NCBI RefSeq assembly: GCF_013372225.1
Contig: NZ_CP053832.1
Location: forward strand, 496,001-560,000
DNA: 64,000 nt
Direction of reading: 5' to 3'
Source of the DNA: Campylobacter ureolyticus
GTDB taxonomy: Bacteria > Campylobacterota > Campylobacteria > Campylobacterales > Campylobacteraceae
Part shown: positions 9,462 to 18,865 of the stretch, piece after piece
Layout of the letters: the number at the start of each line of letters is the position of its first letter
Numbering within the stretch: position 1 is the stretch's first letter
Program-made: the position numbers and the translations under genes
Notes under the pieces: generated by a model
Databases searched by the model: none
Told to the model about the DNA's origin: nothing
The model's input: only the letters and a program-made list of their open reading frames with translations

Positions 9462-9955
9462 GCTTTCCAAAAGAGCAGATCTCAGGCACACTTGTAAATT
9501 ACTATGCAACTTGCAAAAGAGAAGCGTGGCTTTACTCAAGAAAAATTCACGCAAGACAAGATGATGAAAATGTGTTGATTGGCAAATCCTTGTCTGAATT
9601 AAAAGAAAATTTAGATGATTTTCCATACTCAAATCTGCGATTTGACAAAGTTTCAAGGCAAAAAGGACATTATGAAATAACAGAATATAAAAAAACTTTA
9701 AAAAATAAAAATGCTGCAAAAATGCAACTTCTTTTTTATATCTATACTCTTAAAAACGCACTAGGATTAAAAAAGGTTTATGGAAAAGTTGTGAGTTCAA
9801 AAACCGTTATAACTGTAGATGATAGTGATGAAAACTTTGATTTTATGAAACGGATTTTATCTGATATGAGTGAGTTTTTAAGTCTTGATTTGCCACCAAA
9901 AGCTATAAAAACTAAATTTTGTAAAAACTGCGCTTATAATGACTACTGTTTTTAG
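9458..9955 (+). CDS. cas4: Cas4 PD-(D/E)XK exonuclease, adaptation protein
   Basis: Cas4 trims and orients pre-spacers with Cas1-Cas2 so that PAM-correct spacers are inserted. The 165-residue protein has one N-terminal cysteine (YYATCKREAWL near residue 19) and three C-terminal cysteines (FCKNCAYNDYCF), the set that binds a 4Fe-4S cluster. Nuclease motifs are EITEYKK near 71 and QLLFYIYTL near 88. Start ATG 9458 overlaps the cas3 stop by 4 nt; cas2 follows after 8 nt. Confidence 0.93.
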   Translation: MSFPKEQISGTLVNYYATCKREAWLYSRKIHARQDDENVLIGKSLSELKENLDDFPYSNLRFDKVSRQKGHYEITEYKKTLKNKNAAKMQLLFYIYTLKNALGLKKVYGKVVSSKTVITVDDSDENFDFMKRILSDMSEFLSLDLPPKAIKTKFCKNCAYNDYCF

Positions 9956-9963
9956 AGTGTAAA

Positions 9964-10242
9964 ATGTATGTGATTTTGTTTTATGATATATCAAGCAGTG
10001 ATGAAAAAGCAAAAAAGAATGCAAATAAAGTAAGAAAACTTGTCGAAAAATACCTTCCAAGAGTGCAATTTAGCGTATTTGAAGGTGAGATTAGAAAAAG
10101 TGATTTAATAAAACTTAAAGGTATGCTTAAAAAATTAATCTATGATGAGTTTGACTCGGTTGTGATTTATACTTTTGAAAAGCCAAGTTACACAACAAGA
10201 GAGGTTATCGGAATCGATAAAAACGAAACGCTTTTTAGCTAA
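9964..10242 (+). CDS. cas2: Cas2, adaptation complex subunit
   Basis: Cas2 dimerises and bridges two Cas1 dimers in the spacer integrase. The 92-residue product has the ferredoxin-like fold signature MYVILFYDIS with the conserved aspartate at residue 8, then RKLVEKYLPRVQFSVFEGEI. Length is typical. Here it lies upstream of cas1, whereas the usual order in type I loci is cas4-cas1-cas2. Confidence 0.95.
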   Translation: MYVILFYDISSSDEKAKKNANKVRKLVEKYLPRVQFSVFEGEIRKSDLIKLKGMLKKLIYDEFDSVVIYTFEKPSYTTREVIGIDKNETLFS

Positions 10243-10251
10243 GGAGCTAAT

Positions 10252-11250
10252 ATGAAAAACGATAGAACACATTTTATACTAAACAACGGAAAACTCTACC
10301 GAAAAGACAACAACATTTATTTTGATAAATTTGATGAGCAAAACTTAGTTGTAGATACGAAAATTTTACCGATAAATGGAATCGATGAAATTTACATCTT
10401 GGGAAAAGTTGAGCTAGATACTTACACGATGTCATTTTTAAGCACAAACAATATCTTGCTTCATATCTTTAGCGCACACGGTAGTTTTCGTGGAAACTTC
10501 TACCCAAACTCGCCAAATTCCGTAAATAAAAGTGGTTTTGTCTTTTTAAACCAGCTAAGAAGTTTTGATGATGAGATAAAAAGAGTTGCAATCGCTAAAG
10601 AAATTACAAGAGCAAGGATGAAAAATGCAGCAAATAACTGCATAAAAAAAGCGGTCAAATTTGAAACGCAGAAATATTTAAATGCACTTGATAAGGCAAG
10701 CTCTATTGCAGAAATTATGGCGTGCGAGGGAGCTTTTGCAAAAGAGTATTATCAAAAGTGGAATGAAATCATTAAAGATCAAAAAAGCTTTAAATTTATA
10801 ACCCGTTCAAAACGTCCACCAACAGATAAAATTAATGCTTTTATAAGTTATGTAAACACGCGGATTTATAATGTTTGTCTAAGTGAAATTTATAAAACCG
10901 AGCTTGATCCTAGGATTTCGTTCTTACATGAGCCAAACTACCGCTCACTTAGCTTACATCTTGATTTGGCTGAGATTTTTAAGCCACTTATTGGGGATAA
11001 TTTGATTTTTAATATGCTAAATAAAAAAGAAATAACACCAAAAGACTTTAAAACAAATGCTGGACGGATTCGTTTTAGCAACGACGCAGTACAAAAAATA
11101 GAGTTAAATATGATAAAGTCTTTAACCTCTGTTGTAAGTCTTGGCAAACAAAACCTTACATATAGGCAAATCATAAGGCGTGAGGCAAACAGGATAAAAA
11201 AGTGTATTTGTGAAAATTATCCTTACGAGGGCTTTGTGGGTGAGATTTAA
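10252..11250 (+). CDS. cas1: Cas1 CRISPR integrase
   Basis: Cas1 catalyses insertion of new spacers at the leader end of the array. The 332-residue protein has the expected catalytic triad: Glu about 159 (ACEGAFAKEYY), His about 226 (SFLHEPNYRSLSLHLDL) and Asp about 238 in the same segment. The ribosome-binding site AAGGAG lies just before ATG 10252, 9 nt after the cas2 stop. The frame is intact, so adaptation may work even if interference is broken. The array leader follows directly. Confidence 0.96.
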   Translation: MKNDRTHFILNNGKLYRKDNNIYFDKFDEQNLVVDTKILPINGIDEIYILGKVELDTYTMSFLSTNNILLHIFSAHGSFRGNFYPNSPNSVNKSGFVFLNQLRSFDDEIKRVAIAKEITRARMKNAANNCIKKAVKFETQKYLNALDKASSIAEIMACEGAFAKEYYQKWNEIIKDQKSFKFITRSKRPPTDKINAFISYVNTRIYNVCLSEIYKTELDPRISFLHEPNYRSLSLHLDLAEIFKPLIGDNLIFNMLNKKEITPKDFKTNAGRIRFSNDAVQKIELNMIKSLTSVVSLGKQNLTYRQIIRREANRIKKCICENYPYEGFVGEI

Positions 11251-11516
11251 GCGATTTGGTTGATTTATATATTGAAACAGCAGCCTAAATTATAAATTTG
11301 TGAGCTAGACTCAAAGGTTTGAGCTATTTTTATATTTTGTGAAAAATTCATTTTAATGCCTCTTAGTGAAAAGTTATTTTAAAGCAAAGATTAAGTTTTC
11401 TAAAACTTAGATATAGCTTTATTTCAAGTTTTTATTTTTATAAATTCAGCGATTTTAAAGGAAAATAATTTATAATTTTACAGCAACAACCGCTTTTATA
11501 TGGAGGTTTGGTTGCT
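11251..11516 (+). promoter_or_regulatory. CRISPR leader with -10 element and leader-end inverted repeat
   Basis: This AT-rich 266-bp stretch lies between cas1 and the first repeat. A TATAAT at 11471-11476 is placed to start the array transcript about 35 nt before the first repeat; no -35 is seen. An inverted repeat abuts the first repeat: CAGCAAC 11481-11487 with GTTGCTG 11511-11517, extended by AACC/GGTT. It includes the first base of repeat 1. Leader polarity agrees with the degenerate repeat at the far end of the array. Confidence 0.7.
11310..11333 (+). terminator. possible terminator of the cas operon
   Basis: CTCAA at 11310-11314 can pair with TTGAG at 11319-11323 around a 4-nt loop, followed by CTATTTTTATATTTT. 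The stem is short, so the call is weak, but it is placed 60 nt after the cas1 stop and before the array promoter. Confidence 0.4.
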
Positions 11517-12133
11517 GTATAAATTTGATCCTATGGATTTTGAAACAAAGAACTAGGATTAAACGACTTGCAAATCGCTGGTATAAATTTGATCCTATGG
11601 ATTTTGAAACTCAATATTTAAAAAGTATTTTATCTCATTATCAAGTCGTATAAATTTGATCCTATGGATTTTGAAACAAATATGATCATTCATATTCAAA
11701 TTTACATAGATTAGGTATAAATTTGATCCTATGGATTTTGAAACGAACAAAAAGGTGGGTTGTTTTCAATAAAATCTCCGTATAAATTTGATCCTATGGA
11801 TTTTGAAACTCTTTGCTAGATGAAAGCTTAGAAGCTTTAGAGAAAGTATAAATTTGATCCTATGGATTTTGAAACTCGCCACTGTCGGTCTTATAAAGAG
11901 CAGCTATACTTGTATAAATTTGATCCTATGGATTTTGAAACCTCAAAAAAGTGATAAAAGAAGTGATGGAATGAAGTATAAAATTGATCCTATGGATTTT
12001 GAAACTAAATTTGGCAAAAGCATACTTTGAGGCAGGATTGTATAAATTTGATCCTATGGATTTTGAAACATGAGTGATAATATGAGTAATTCAAATTCAT
12101 CATGTATAAATTTGATCCTATGGATTTTGAAAT
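11517..12133 (+). CRISPR. type I-B CRISPR array, 10 repeats and 9 spacers
   Basis: The 30-nt repeat begins GTATAAATTTGATCC and ends TATGGATTTTGAAAC. Repeats start at 11517, 11581, 11648, 11715, 11780, 11846, 11912, 11976, 12040 and 12104. Spacers are 34, 37, 37, 35, 36, 36, 34, 34 and 34 nt. Repeat 8 has one substitution (T to A at position 8) and the last ends in T instead of C, so 12104 is the old, leader-distal end. The repeat holds the mini-stem ATCC-TAT-GGAT, leaving the 8-nt handle TTTGAAAC after Cas6 cleavage. Spacer targets cannot be determined without a search; I saw no obvious match inside this window. Confidence 0.99.
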
Positions 12134-12827
12134 TCAACTTTCTGCCAGTTATTGTGGCAGTAAATGTCGGCAAAGCAGTCTTAATTTTGGCTAATTTTGA
12201 TTAAAAAACTAAAGCATGGTATAGCCAATTAAGACTATGTCCTGCAATTTTACTTTTAATGAGTTTGTAGATTATTATGAGATGTCAAAAGAGTTATCAA
12301 AGCTTACGATTTAAAGCTTGGTGTTTAATGGTTTTTTTGTTTTTATATTTTGGTTCATCGCATGTTGGTTTCTCATATACTGGTTTCTCGTGTTCTAAGT
12401 CCTCATATTTTAGCCTACCATCAGATATAAGCAAATCCAAAAAAGTTACAAGAGGAAGAATTATAAATATGAACAAGACTGAAAGAGCACAAAACAAATT
12501 ATTGTAAGAATTGCAACTAAAATTATATTTTTTAAATATAATCACTTCTTTAAAATTTGATAATACCATTTATTGCAAAAATGTAAATTATGACAAAAGC
12601 AACTTTAACCTTTGGAATGGACTTAAGCGAGTTTAATACCGCTTTTAATAAAATAAATTGAATTTTATCTCATTGTTTTCAAACTAAAAAGCAAAATACT
12701 TGTAAGGATAATTTGTATATAAATATAAAAGTATCTAATTTCTATTTATCTGATAGATTTTGTAAGCTTTTAAAATAATTTTTTAGTTTAAAAGAAAAAG
12801 CGATGATTGCAAAAATATATTTGACCA
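12134..12827. other. gene-poor region downstream of the CRISPR array with small hairpins and possible gene remnants
   Basis: No convincing full gene. A perfect hairpin CTGCCA-N7-TGGCAG lies at 12142-12160, and an imperfect inverted repeat pairs 12177-12193 with 12222-12236 (AGTCTTAAT...ATTAAGACT). Two tiny frames look like gene scraps: 12237-12314 (25 aa, NFTFNEFVDYYEMSKEL) followed in the same frame by hydrophobic residues broken by stops, and 12590-12661 (23 aa, MTKATLTFGMDLSEF), which resembles the start of phage tail tape-measure proteins. The longer frames at 12277-12507 and 12297-12569 have no recognisable features. Confidence 0.45.
12142..12236 (+). repeat. two inverted repeats directly after the array
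   Basis: The first hairpin (12142-12160) has a perfect 6-bp stem 9 nt after the last repeat. The second (12177-12236) has arms AGTCTTAATTTTGGCTA and TAGCCAATTAAGACT, complementary except for a 2-nt bulge. They may terminate the array transcript or mark the edge of a decayed mobile element. No T-run follows the first; the second is followed by a mixed sequence. Confidence 0.6.
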
Positions 12828-12855
12828 GCTTATGTTTTAGCAGCAAAACATAAGC
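12828..12855 (-). terminator. strong hairpin downstream of the minus-strand lipoprotein gene
   Basis: GCTTATGTTTT (12828-12838) and AAAACATAAGC (12845-12855) form a perfect 11-bp stem with a 6-nt loop. It lies 77 nt past the stop of the lipoprotein gene at 12933. The T-rich stretch on the minus side is not immediately adjacent, so it may be a terminator or simply a stabilising 3' structure. Confidence 0.45.
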
Positions 12856-12932
12856 CTAAGATCATTAAAGATGCGATTATTGAAATATAGGCAACTTTAA
12901 GCTACATATTAATTATAAATAATTATATTTTT

Positions 12933-13448
12933 TTATTTTTCAGGACAAACTGAGTTTGGCTGGATTCTTGTTTCATTTTGTTTTGTAATGATCATTAGAG
13001 CCTTGCCTGTTTGAAATTCGCACAATTTTCCTCCCTGAGTTGAAGTTTTTATTTTTCCATCAATACTGGTTTTATATGCGATCGTTACTCCATCAACTAT
13101 TTTTTTATCTCCTACCATGCTTCCAGCTACTGCTCCACCAGCAGCACCTGCTACACCGCCAGCTGTTGTTCCAGCCACGCTTCCACCACTTCCTACATTA
13201 TATCCTATAACTGCACCTGCAACCGCACCAAGAACTCCGCCAGCTGTTTGAGCCAACCTTCTATTTTCGCTATTATCAACAGCTATTTTTGCAGGCGATA
13301 TATGCACGATTTGAACATTTTGAGCATTTTGTTCTTGGTTAAGCTGTGAGGCATCATAAACATTTCCACCAACTGGGTTTGATGTTGTTGAACAACCACT
13401 CACAAATATTGCACCAATTATGCTAGCTGAAATAATATATTTTTTCAT
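12933..13448 (-). CDS. glycine-zipper outer-membrane lipoprotein (17 kDa antigen/SlyB-like)
   Basis: The 171-residue product has a signal peptide with lipobox FVSGC, giving a lipidated cysteine at about residue 19. A glycine-zipper segment (AGGVLGAVAGAVIGYNVGSG and the following AGTTAGGVAGAAGGAVAGSM) spans about residues 69-111. This is the pattern of 17-kDa surface antigen and SlyB proteins, which sit in the outer membrane and are linked to envelope integrity. It is a single gene on the minus strand between the CRISPR region and thiM. Confidence 0.8.
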   Translation of the reverse strand: MKKYIISASIIGAIFVSGCSTTSNPVGGNVYDASQLNQEQNAQNVQIVHISPAKIAVDNSENRRLAQTAGGVLGAVAGAVIGYNVGSGGSVAGTTAGGVAGAAGGAVAGSMVGDKKIVDGVTIAYKTSIDGKIKTSTQGGKLCEFQTGKALMIITKQNETRIQPNSVCPEK

Positions 13449-13610
13449 AAAAAAATCCTTCCAATATATAAATTTTATTTACTATATAAAAATAGAAATA
13501 ATTGTCATTTAATATTTTATAAATACTATAAAATTAGCCTATTTTAAAAAATAAAGCTAAAATTAACTGCTTTTTGATAAAATATCATAATTTTAATATA
13601 AAGAAAAAAT

Positions 13611-14444
13611 ATGGAAAATGAAGAGATAAAGACCTATTTAAGCAATTTAAAAGAAAAAAACCCTTTAATTCATTGCATAACAAATTATGTAACAGTAAAT
13701 GATGTCGCAAATTCGCTCATTGCAATTGGTGCAAGTCCTGTTATGGCTGATGAACCAAGCGAAAGTGGTGAAATAACTGCTATTTCAAACGGGCTTTTAA
13801 TAAATTTGGGAACTTTAAATTTAAATACTATAAAAGCCATGCAAAACTCTATAAAAATAGCAAATTTTCTAAATTTACCAGTAGTTTTGGATCCTGTTGG
13901 AGTTGGAGCAAGCACTCTTAGAAACGAAACTGCCATAAATTTTTTAAAAGAGTATAAATTTAGCATCATAAAAGGAAATATTTCAGAAATTAAGTTTTTA
14001 AATGGCGAAAAAAGTATAGCAAAAGGCGTTGATGCTAGCTTGAAAGATTTAAATGATGATATTTTAAATAGAGTAAATTTAGCAAAAGAACTTAGCATAA
14101 AAACAGATGCAGCTATTGTGATAACTGGCAAAATAGATGTTGTTGCTTTTGAAAATGAGGCTTACTTATTAAAAAATGGAAGCTCTTTAATGGGTAAATT
14201 TTCAGGAAGCGGGTGTATTTTAGGAGGAATTTGCGCAGCCTTTTTAGCTTCAAATACAAATCCTTTAAAATCCGCTATTATGGGAGTTTTAACCGAATGC
14301 ATAGCAGGTGAATTAGTAAGAGGAAAAAATGTTTTAAGCGATATGGGAAGTATGAAATTTAAAAATGGCTTAATAGATGAAATTTATCTTATTGACGATA
14401 AAAAAATACAAGATTTAGCAAAAATTGAAAAGGTTATAAAATGA
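13611..14444 (+). CDS. thiM: hydroxyethylthiazole kinase
   Basis: ThiM phosphorylates 4-methyl-5-hydroxyethylthiazole in the thiamine salvage pathway. The 277-residue product begins with the family signature NPLIHCITNYVTVNDVANSL, followed by ASPVMADEP and VVLDPVGVGAS. The C-terminal GSGCILGGICAAF holds the catalytic cysteine/aspartate-type loop. Length is normal. Only a weak A-rich ribosome-binding site precedes the ATG. The last 4 nt overlap mlaA. No other thi genes or TPP riboswitch are seen nearby. Confidence 0.93.
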   Translation: MENEEIKTYLSNLKEKNPLIHCITNYVTVNDVANSLIAIGASPVMADEPSESGEITAISNGLLINLGTLNLNTIKAMQNSIKIANFLNLPVVLDPVGVGASTLRNETAINFLKEYKFSIIKGNISEIKFLNGEKSIAKGVDASLKDLNDDILNRVNLAKELSIKTDAAIVITGKIDVVAFENEAYLLKNGSSLMGKFSGSGCILGGICAAFLASNTNPLKSAIMGVLTECIAGELVRGKNVLSDMGSMKFKNGLIDEIYLIDDKKIQDLAKIEKVIK

Positions 14445-15127
14445 GAATTTTAGCTATTTTTATCCTTACTTTAAGCATTGGCTTTTCAAATGCAAATAGT
14501 GAGTTTGAAAACAAAGCCAATGATGAAATTTATGACCCACTAATTGGATATAACCGCGTTATGACATCTATAAATTCAGCATTTTATAACTATATCATGT
14601 ATCCTGTAAGCTACACATACGATTATGTAATGCCAGATCCAATTCAGGGGGCTTTTAGCAATTTTTTTGATAATTTAATGTATCCAATAAGACTTGTTAA
14701 TAATCTTTTACAAGCAAAATTTGAAAACTCATGGAATGAAACAAAGCGTTTTTTGATAAATACAACTGTTGGATTTGCTGGTTTTAGCGATGCTGCTACA
14801 ATGCATTTTAACATGCCTAAACACAATGAAGATTTTGGGCAAACTCTTGGAGTTTGGGGTTTTTCAGATGGATTTTATATAGTTTGGCCAATACTTGGGC
14901 CATCTAGTTTAAGAGATAGTTTTGGACTTGTTGGAGATTATTTTACAAATCCTATAAGCTATGTAAATGATGATGCTAAGAGGCTTTACATAAATATAGG
15001 AAAAGAGGTAAATCAAGAGTCCTTAGATCCTGGAGCTAAAAAACGAGCAGTTGAAGGGAAAGAAGATCCATATATTTTTATAAGAGATAGCTATTTTAAA
15101 AAAAGAAGATTTGAAATTTTAGAATAA
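14441..15127 (+). CDS. mlaA: MlaA/VacJ family phospholipid-asymmetry protein
   Basis: MlaA proteins remove phospholipids from the outer leaflet of the outer membrane and pass them to MlaC. The 228-residue protein has a signal peptide, then the family features YDPLIGYNRVMTSINSAFY, LINTTVGFAGFSDAA and FGQTLGVWGFSDGFYIVWPILGPSSLRDSFG. There is no lipobox cysteine at the end of the signal peptide, unlike classical MlaA lipoproteins. Its ATG overlaps the thiM stop. No mlaBCDEF genes lie in the window. Confidence 0.88.
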   Translation: MRILAIFILTLSIGFSNANSEFENKANDEIYDPLIGYNRVMTSINSAFYNYIMYPVSYTYDYVMPDPIQGAFSNFFDNLMYPIRLVNNLLQAKFENSWNETKRFLINTTVGFAGFSDAATMHFNMPKHNEDFGQTLGVWGFSDGFYIVWPILGPSSLRDSFGLVGDYFTNPISYVNDDAKRLYINIGKEVNQESLDPGAKKRAVEGKEDPYIFIRDSYFKKRRFEILE

Positions 15128-15218
15128 TGTTTAAAATGTAATTTTAATATTTGTTTGAAATTTATTTCTAATAAGAGTTATTTCTTTAAAATTTATAAAA
15201 ATTTAACTCTAAATTTTG

Positions 15219-15224
15219 TATAAT
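15219..15224 (+). promoter_or_regulatory. -10 element for tRNA-Sec
   Basis: A perfect TATAAT lies 9 nt before the first base of the tRNA gene, with a T-rich stretch and no -35 match upstream. Confidence 0.6.
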
Positions 15225-15233
15225 GCACACTTT

Positions 15234-15331
15234 GGAGAGTAAAACGATCTGGCGGCGTTCACGGACTTCAAATCCGATGACGGAGCAGTTGACTGTTTCG
15301 TGGGAGGTTCGATTCCTTCACTCTCTCGCCA
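15234..15331 (+). tRNA. selC: selenocysteine tRNA (anticodon TCA)
   Basis: A 98-nt tRNA with CCA encoded. The anticodon loop CTTCAAA (TCA at 15268-15270) on stem CGGA/TCCG, the long variable arm, and the T loop GTTCGATT identify tRNA-Sec. The acceptor arms GGAGAGT (15234-15240) and ACTCTCT (15320-15326) pair with one G-T, but this leaves an extra C before GCCA; the canonical 8-bp register does not close perfectly. It implies that the organism makes selenoproteins, probably formate dehydrogenase, although selA, selB and any selenoprotein gene lie outside the window. Confidence 0.95.
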
Positions 15332-15354
15332 ATTATAATTATCACGGATTTTAT

Positions 15355-16677
15355 ATGAACAAACAGCAAGTTACTATTTCATCATTATTATTTTTAATTT
15401 TTATTTTAGCAACATTTTTAACTTTAAATTTTGCAAAAGATAAGCTAAAGTTAGAAGCTGCGCTCTTAGAAAATGATGAAAATTTCAAAAGACAAAGCAA
15501 TTTGGAATATATAATTTTTGATAATGAATATAAAATCATAGAACAATTTAGTCCAAATTTAGGTAATTTAAATGAAATTTATAAAAATATAAAATTTGAA
15601 AAGATTAATTTTAAACAAAATAAAAAAACAAAAAAATTTGAGTTTTTTTACATCACTAAAAATAATAATTTAATAATTGTCATTTATAAAAGTTTTTTTG
15701 AAATTTTTAATAAATGGATTTTTTGCATCTATTTTTTACTTTTTATTACTGCTCTTTTATTTTTAAAATTTAGTCGTAAAAAAAACGAAAATATGAAAGA
15801 AATTCTACTTAAAAATATATTTGAAAATTCCTTTGAGGCTATTTTTTTAACTGATAAAAATGGTTTTATAAAAAATGTAAATGATGTTTTTTTAAAAGCT
15901 ACTGGTTATCAAAAAGACCAAATTTTAGGAAGTAAGTATATTCTTTTTAATGAAACTAGATCTTCAAGAAGTGCAGAAAAGGAGATGAATAGTGATCTTT
16001 TAAAAAAAGGTTTTTGGAGTGGAGAACTTGATATTATAAATAAATATAGAGAAAAAGTTCCAACTATTTTAAAAGTTAAGTTCTTGAAAAATCAAAATTT
16101 ATATCTTGGTATGTTTTTTGAAACATCAGCTTTTAAAGAAAAGCAAGATCACTTAGAGCAAATGGCATTATATGACCAACTTACAAATTTGCCAAATAAA
16201 TTTTATTTCGAGAGACTTTTGGTAAAGACTATAAAAGATACACAAAAAGCTTATAAGAAAAGTCTTGCTGTGTTATTTATAGATTTTGATGGATTTAAAA
16301 ATATAAATGATACTTATGGACATAAAGTTGGTGATATATTCTTACAAAAAGCAGCTGATGAGATGAAAACAGCGATAAAAGATGGAGATGTTTTAGCAAG
16401 ATTTGGTGGTGATGAGTTTGGTGTGATAGTTAAAAATTTGAAAGATGAAAAAGAGATAATTTTTGATATAAAAAGGCTTTTAAGACAAACAAGTGTAAAA
16501 TTTAAAATAGGCGATCACATTATAAAAACAAGTATTAGCATTGGAGTTTCATTTTATCCACAAGATGAAGAAATAGGTTTTGTTGAACTTATCAGGCAAG
16601 CTGATAGTGCGATGTATGTTGCAAAAAAGGACAAATTTTTAAAATATCACATATATAGTTCTAATTCAGTTATATAA
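15355..16677 (+). CDS. membrane PAS-GGDEF diguanylate cyclase
   Basis: The product (440 aa from ATG 15355) would make cyclic di-GMP. It has an N-terminal membrane helix, a short periplasmic part, a second membrane helix (about residues 118-136), a PAS domain (NSFEAIFLTDKNGFIKNVND) and a GGDEF domain with intact active site RFGGDEFGV. The DxxN/D metal segment FIDFDGFKNINDTYGH is also present. The autoinhibitory I-site position reads KDGD, not RxxD. An earlier in-frame ATG at 15223 lies before and through the tRNA gene and is rejected. Function is assigned by domain; the signal is unknown. Confidence 0.88.
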   Translation: MNKQQVTISSLLFLIFILATFLTLNFAKDKLKLEAALLENDENFKRQSNLEYIIFDNEYKIIEQFSPNLGNLNEIYKNIKFEKINFKQNKKTKKFEFFYITKNNNLIIVIYKSFFEIFNKWIFCIYFLLFITALLFLKFSRKKNENMKEILLKNIFENSFEAIFLTDKNGFIKNVNDVFLKATGYQKDQILGSKYILFNETRSSRSAEKEMNSDLLKKGFWSGELDIINKYREKVPTILKVKFLKNQNLYLGMFFETSAFKEKQDHLEQMALYDQLTNLPNKFYFERLLVKTIKDTQKAYKKSLAVLFIDFDGFKNINDTYGHKVGDIFLQKAADEMKTAIKDGDVLARFGGDEFGVIVKNLKDEKEIIFDIKRLLRQTSVKFKIGDHIIKTSISIGVSFYPQDEEIGFVELIRQADSAMYVAKKDKFLKYHIYSSNSVI

Positions 16678-16741
16678 TTTAAATTTAAATAAGGAAATTT
16701 TAGATATCCTTATGTTTTAAGTTAGTGAAAAAGGAAGTGTT

Positions 16742-17596
16742 ATGGATAGGGCTGATTTAGACCACGAAATACCAAATGGCTCAAGGCTTTATTTTGGAGA
16801 ACTTGCAAAAACAAAAAGGGAATTTGAGAGTTTTGCTGCTAGTGTTTTTATTAAATATGGATTTGATGAGATTGTAACTCCATATTTTTCGTATCATCAG
16901 CACTTAAGCGTTCCGAATGAGCAAATTTTAAAATTTCAAGATAAGATAAATCATACCATATCCCTAAGAGCTGATAGCACAGTTGATGTTGTTAGGATAA
17001 TTTTAAGGAGAATAAAAGATAAAAATTTAAATAAAATTTTTTACATTCAACCAGTTTTTAAATATCCAAGTTTAGAATTTTATCAAATAGGCGCTGAAAT
17101 GATAGGGAAAAGGGATTTAAAACTTGCACTTGAAATTTGCTCAATAGTTTTAGATCATTTTAAAATAAATTCAACTCTTCAAATCAGCAATATAGAAATT
17201 CCTCGTATAATTTGCAAGCTTTTAAATATTGAAATAGAGGAGTTTGAAAAAGGCAATGGAACTTTATTTTTAGGCTCAGATAAAAAATGGCTAAGAGAAC
17301 TTTCTAGAATAACTTCTTTAAGTGATTTAAAAAATGTCAAAAATAATATTCCAAATGAGCTTAAAGACCCACTTGAAAAAATGGAAGATTTATCTTGTAA
17401 TTCAACTCATAAAAATATAAAACTAGCACCATTATATTATTCAAAAATGCGTTATTATGATAGTTTATTTTTTAGATTTTTAGGTGGAAATTCCATTTTT
17501 TGCAGCGGTGGGGATTATGAAATAGATAGTCTTAAATCTAGTGGTTTTGCTATAATGAGCGATCAAGTAATACAAAATTTATCAAAAAAGGATTAA
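16742..17596 (+). CDS. hisZ: ATP phosphoribosyltransferase regulatory subunit
   Basis: HisZ is a catalytically inactive histidyl-tRNA synthetase paralogue that pairs with short-form HisG at the first step of histidine synthesis. The 284-residue protein shows class II synthetase motifs 2 and 3-like regions (ISLRADSTVDVVRI and FYIQPVFKYP) without a C-terminal anticodon-binding domain. It is encoded 3 nt before purA, so the two are probably cotranscribed. hisG is not in the window. Confidence 0.88.
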   Translation: MDRADLDHEIPNGSRLYFGELAKTKREFESFAASVFIKYGFDEIVTPYFSYHQHLSVPNEQILKFQDKINHTISLRADSTVDVVRIILRRIKDKNLNKIFYIQPVFKYPSLEFYQIGAEMIGKRDLKLALEICSIVLDHFKINSTLQISNIEIPRIICKLLNIEIEEFEKGNGTLFLGSDKKWLRELSRITSLSDLKNVKNNIPNELKDPLEKMEDLSCNSTHKNIKLAPLYYSKMRYYDSLFFRFLGGNSIFCSGGDYEIDSLKSSGFAIMSDQVIQNLSKKD

Positions 17597-18853
<1,257 letters not shown>

Positions 18854-18865
18854 TTAGGAGTAAAA

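Noticed and set aside
11259-11278. Second pseudo-repeat ending ATTGAAAC just after cas1
   Set aside because: Only 13 of 20 positions match the repeat, the mini-stem is not preserved and no promoter is evident. Probably chance similarity.
12277-12569. Overlapping open frames 12277-12507 (+) and 12297-12569 (-)
   Set aside because: No ribosome-binding site, no recognisable domain, and low-complexity hydrophobic or lysine-rich translation. Kept only as part of the decayed region.
13685-14131. Long minus-strand frame opposite thiM, and similar antisense frames opposite purA, bumR, obg and cytochrome c peroxidase
   Set aside because: They mirror the codon pattern of the sense genes, lack ribosome-binding sites and show no family features.
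15223-15354. Extended N-terminus of the diguanylate cyclase from 15223
   Set aside because: It would translate straight through the tRNA-Sec gene; ATG 15355 gives a normal membrane-anchor start.
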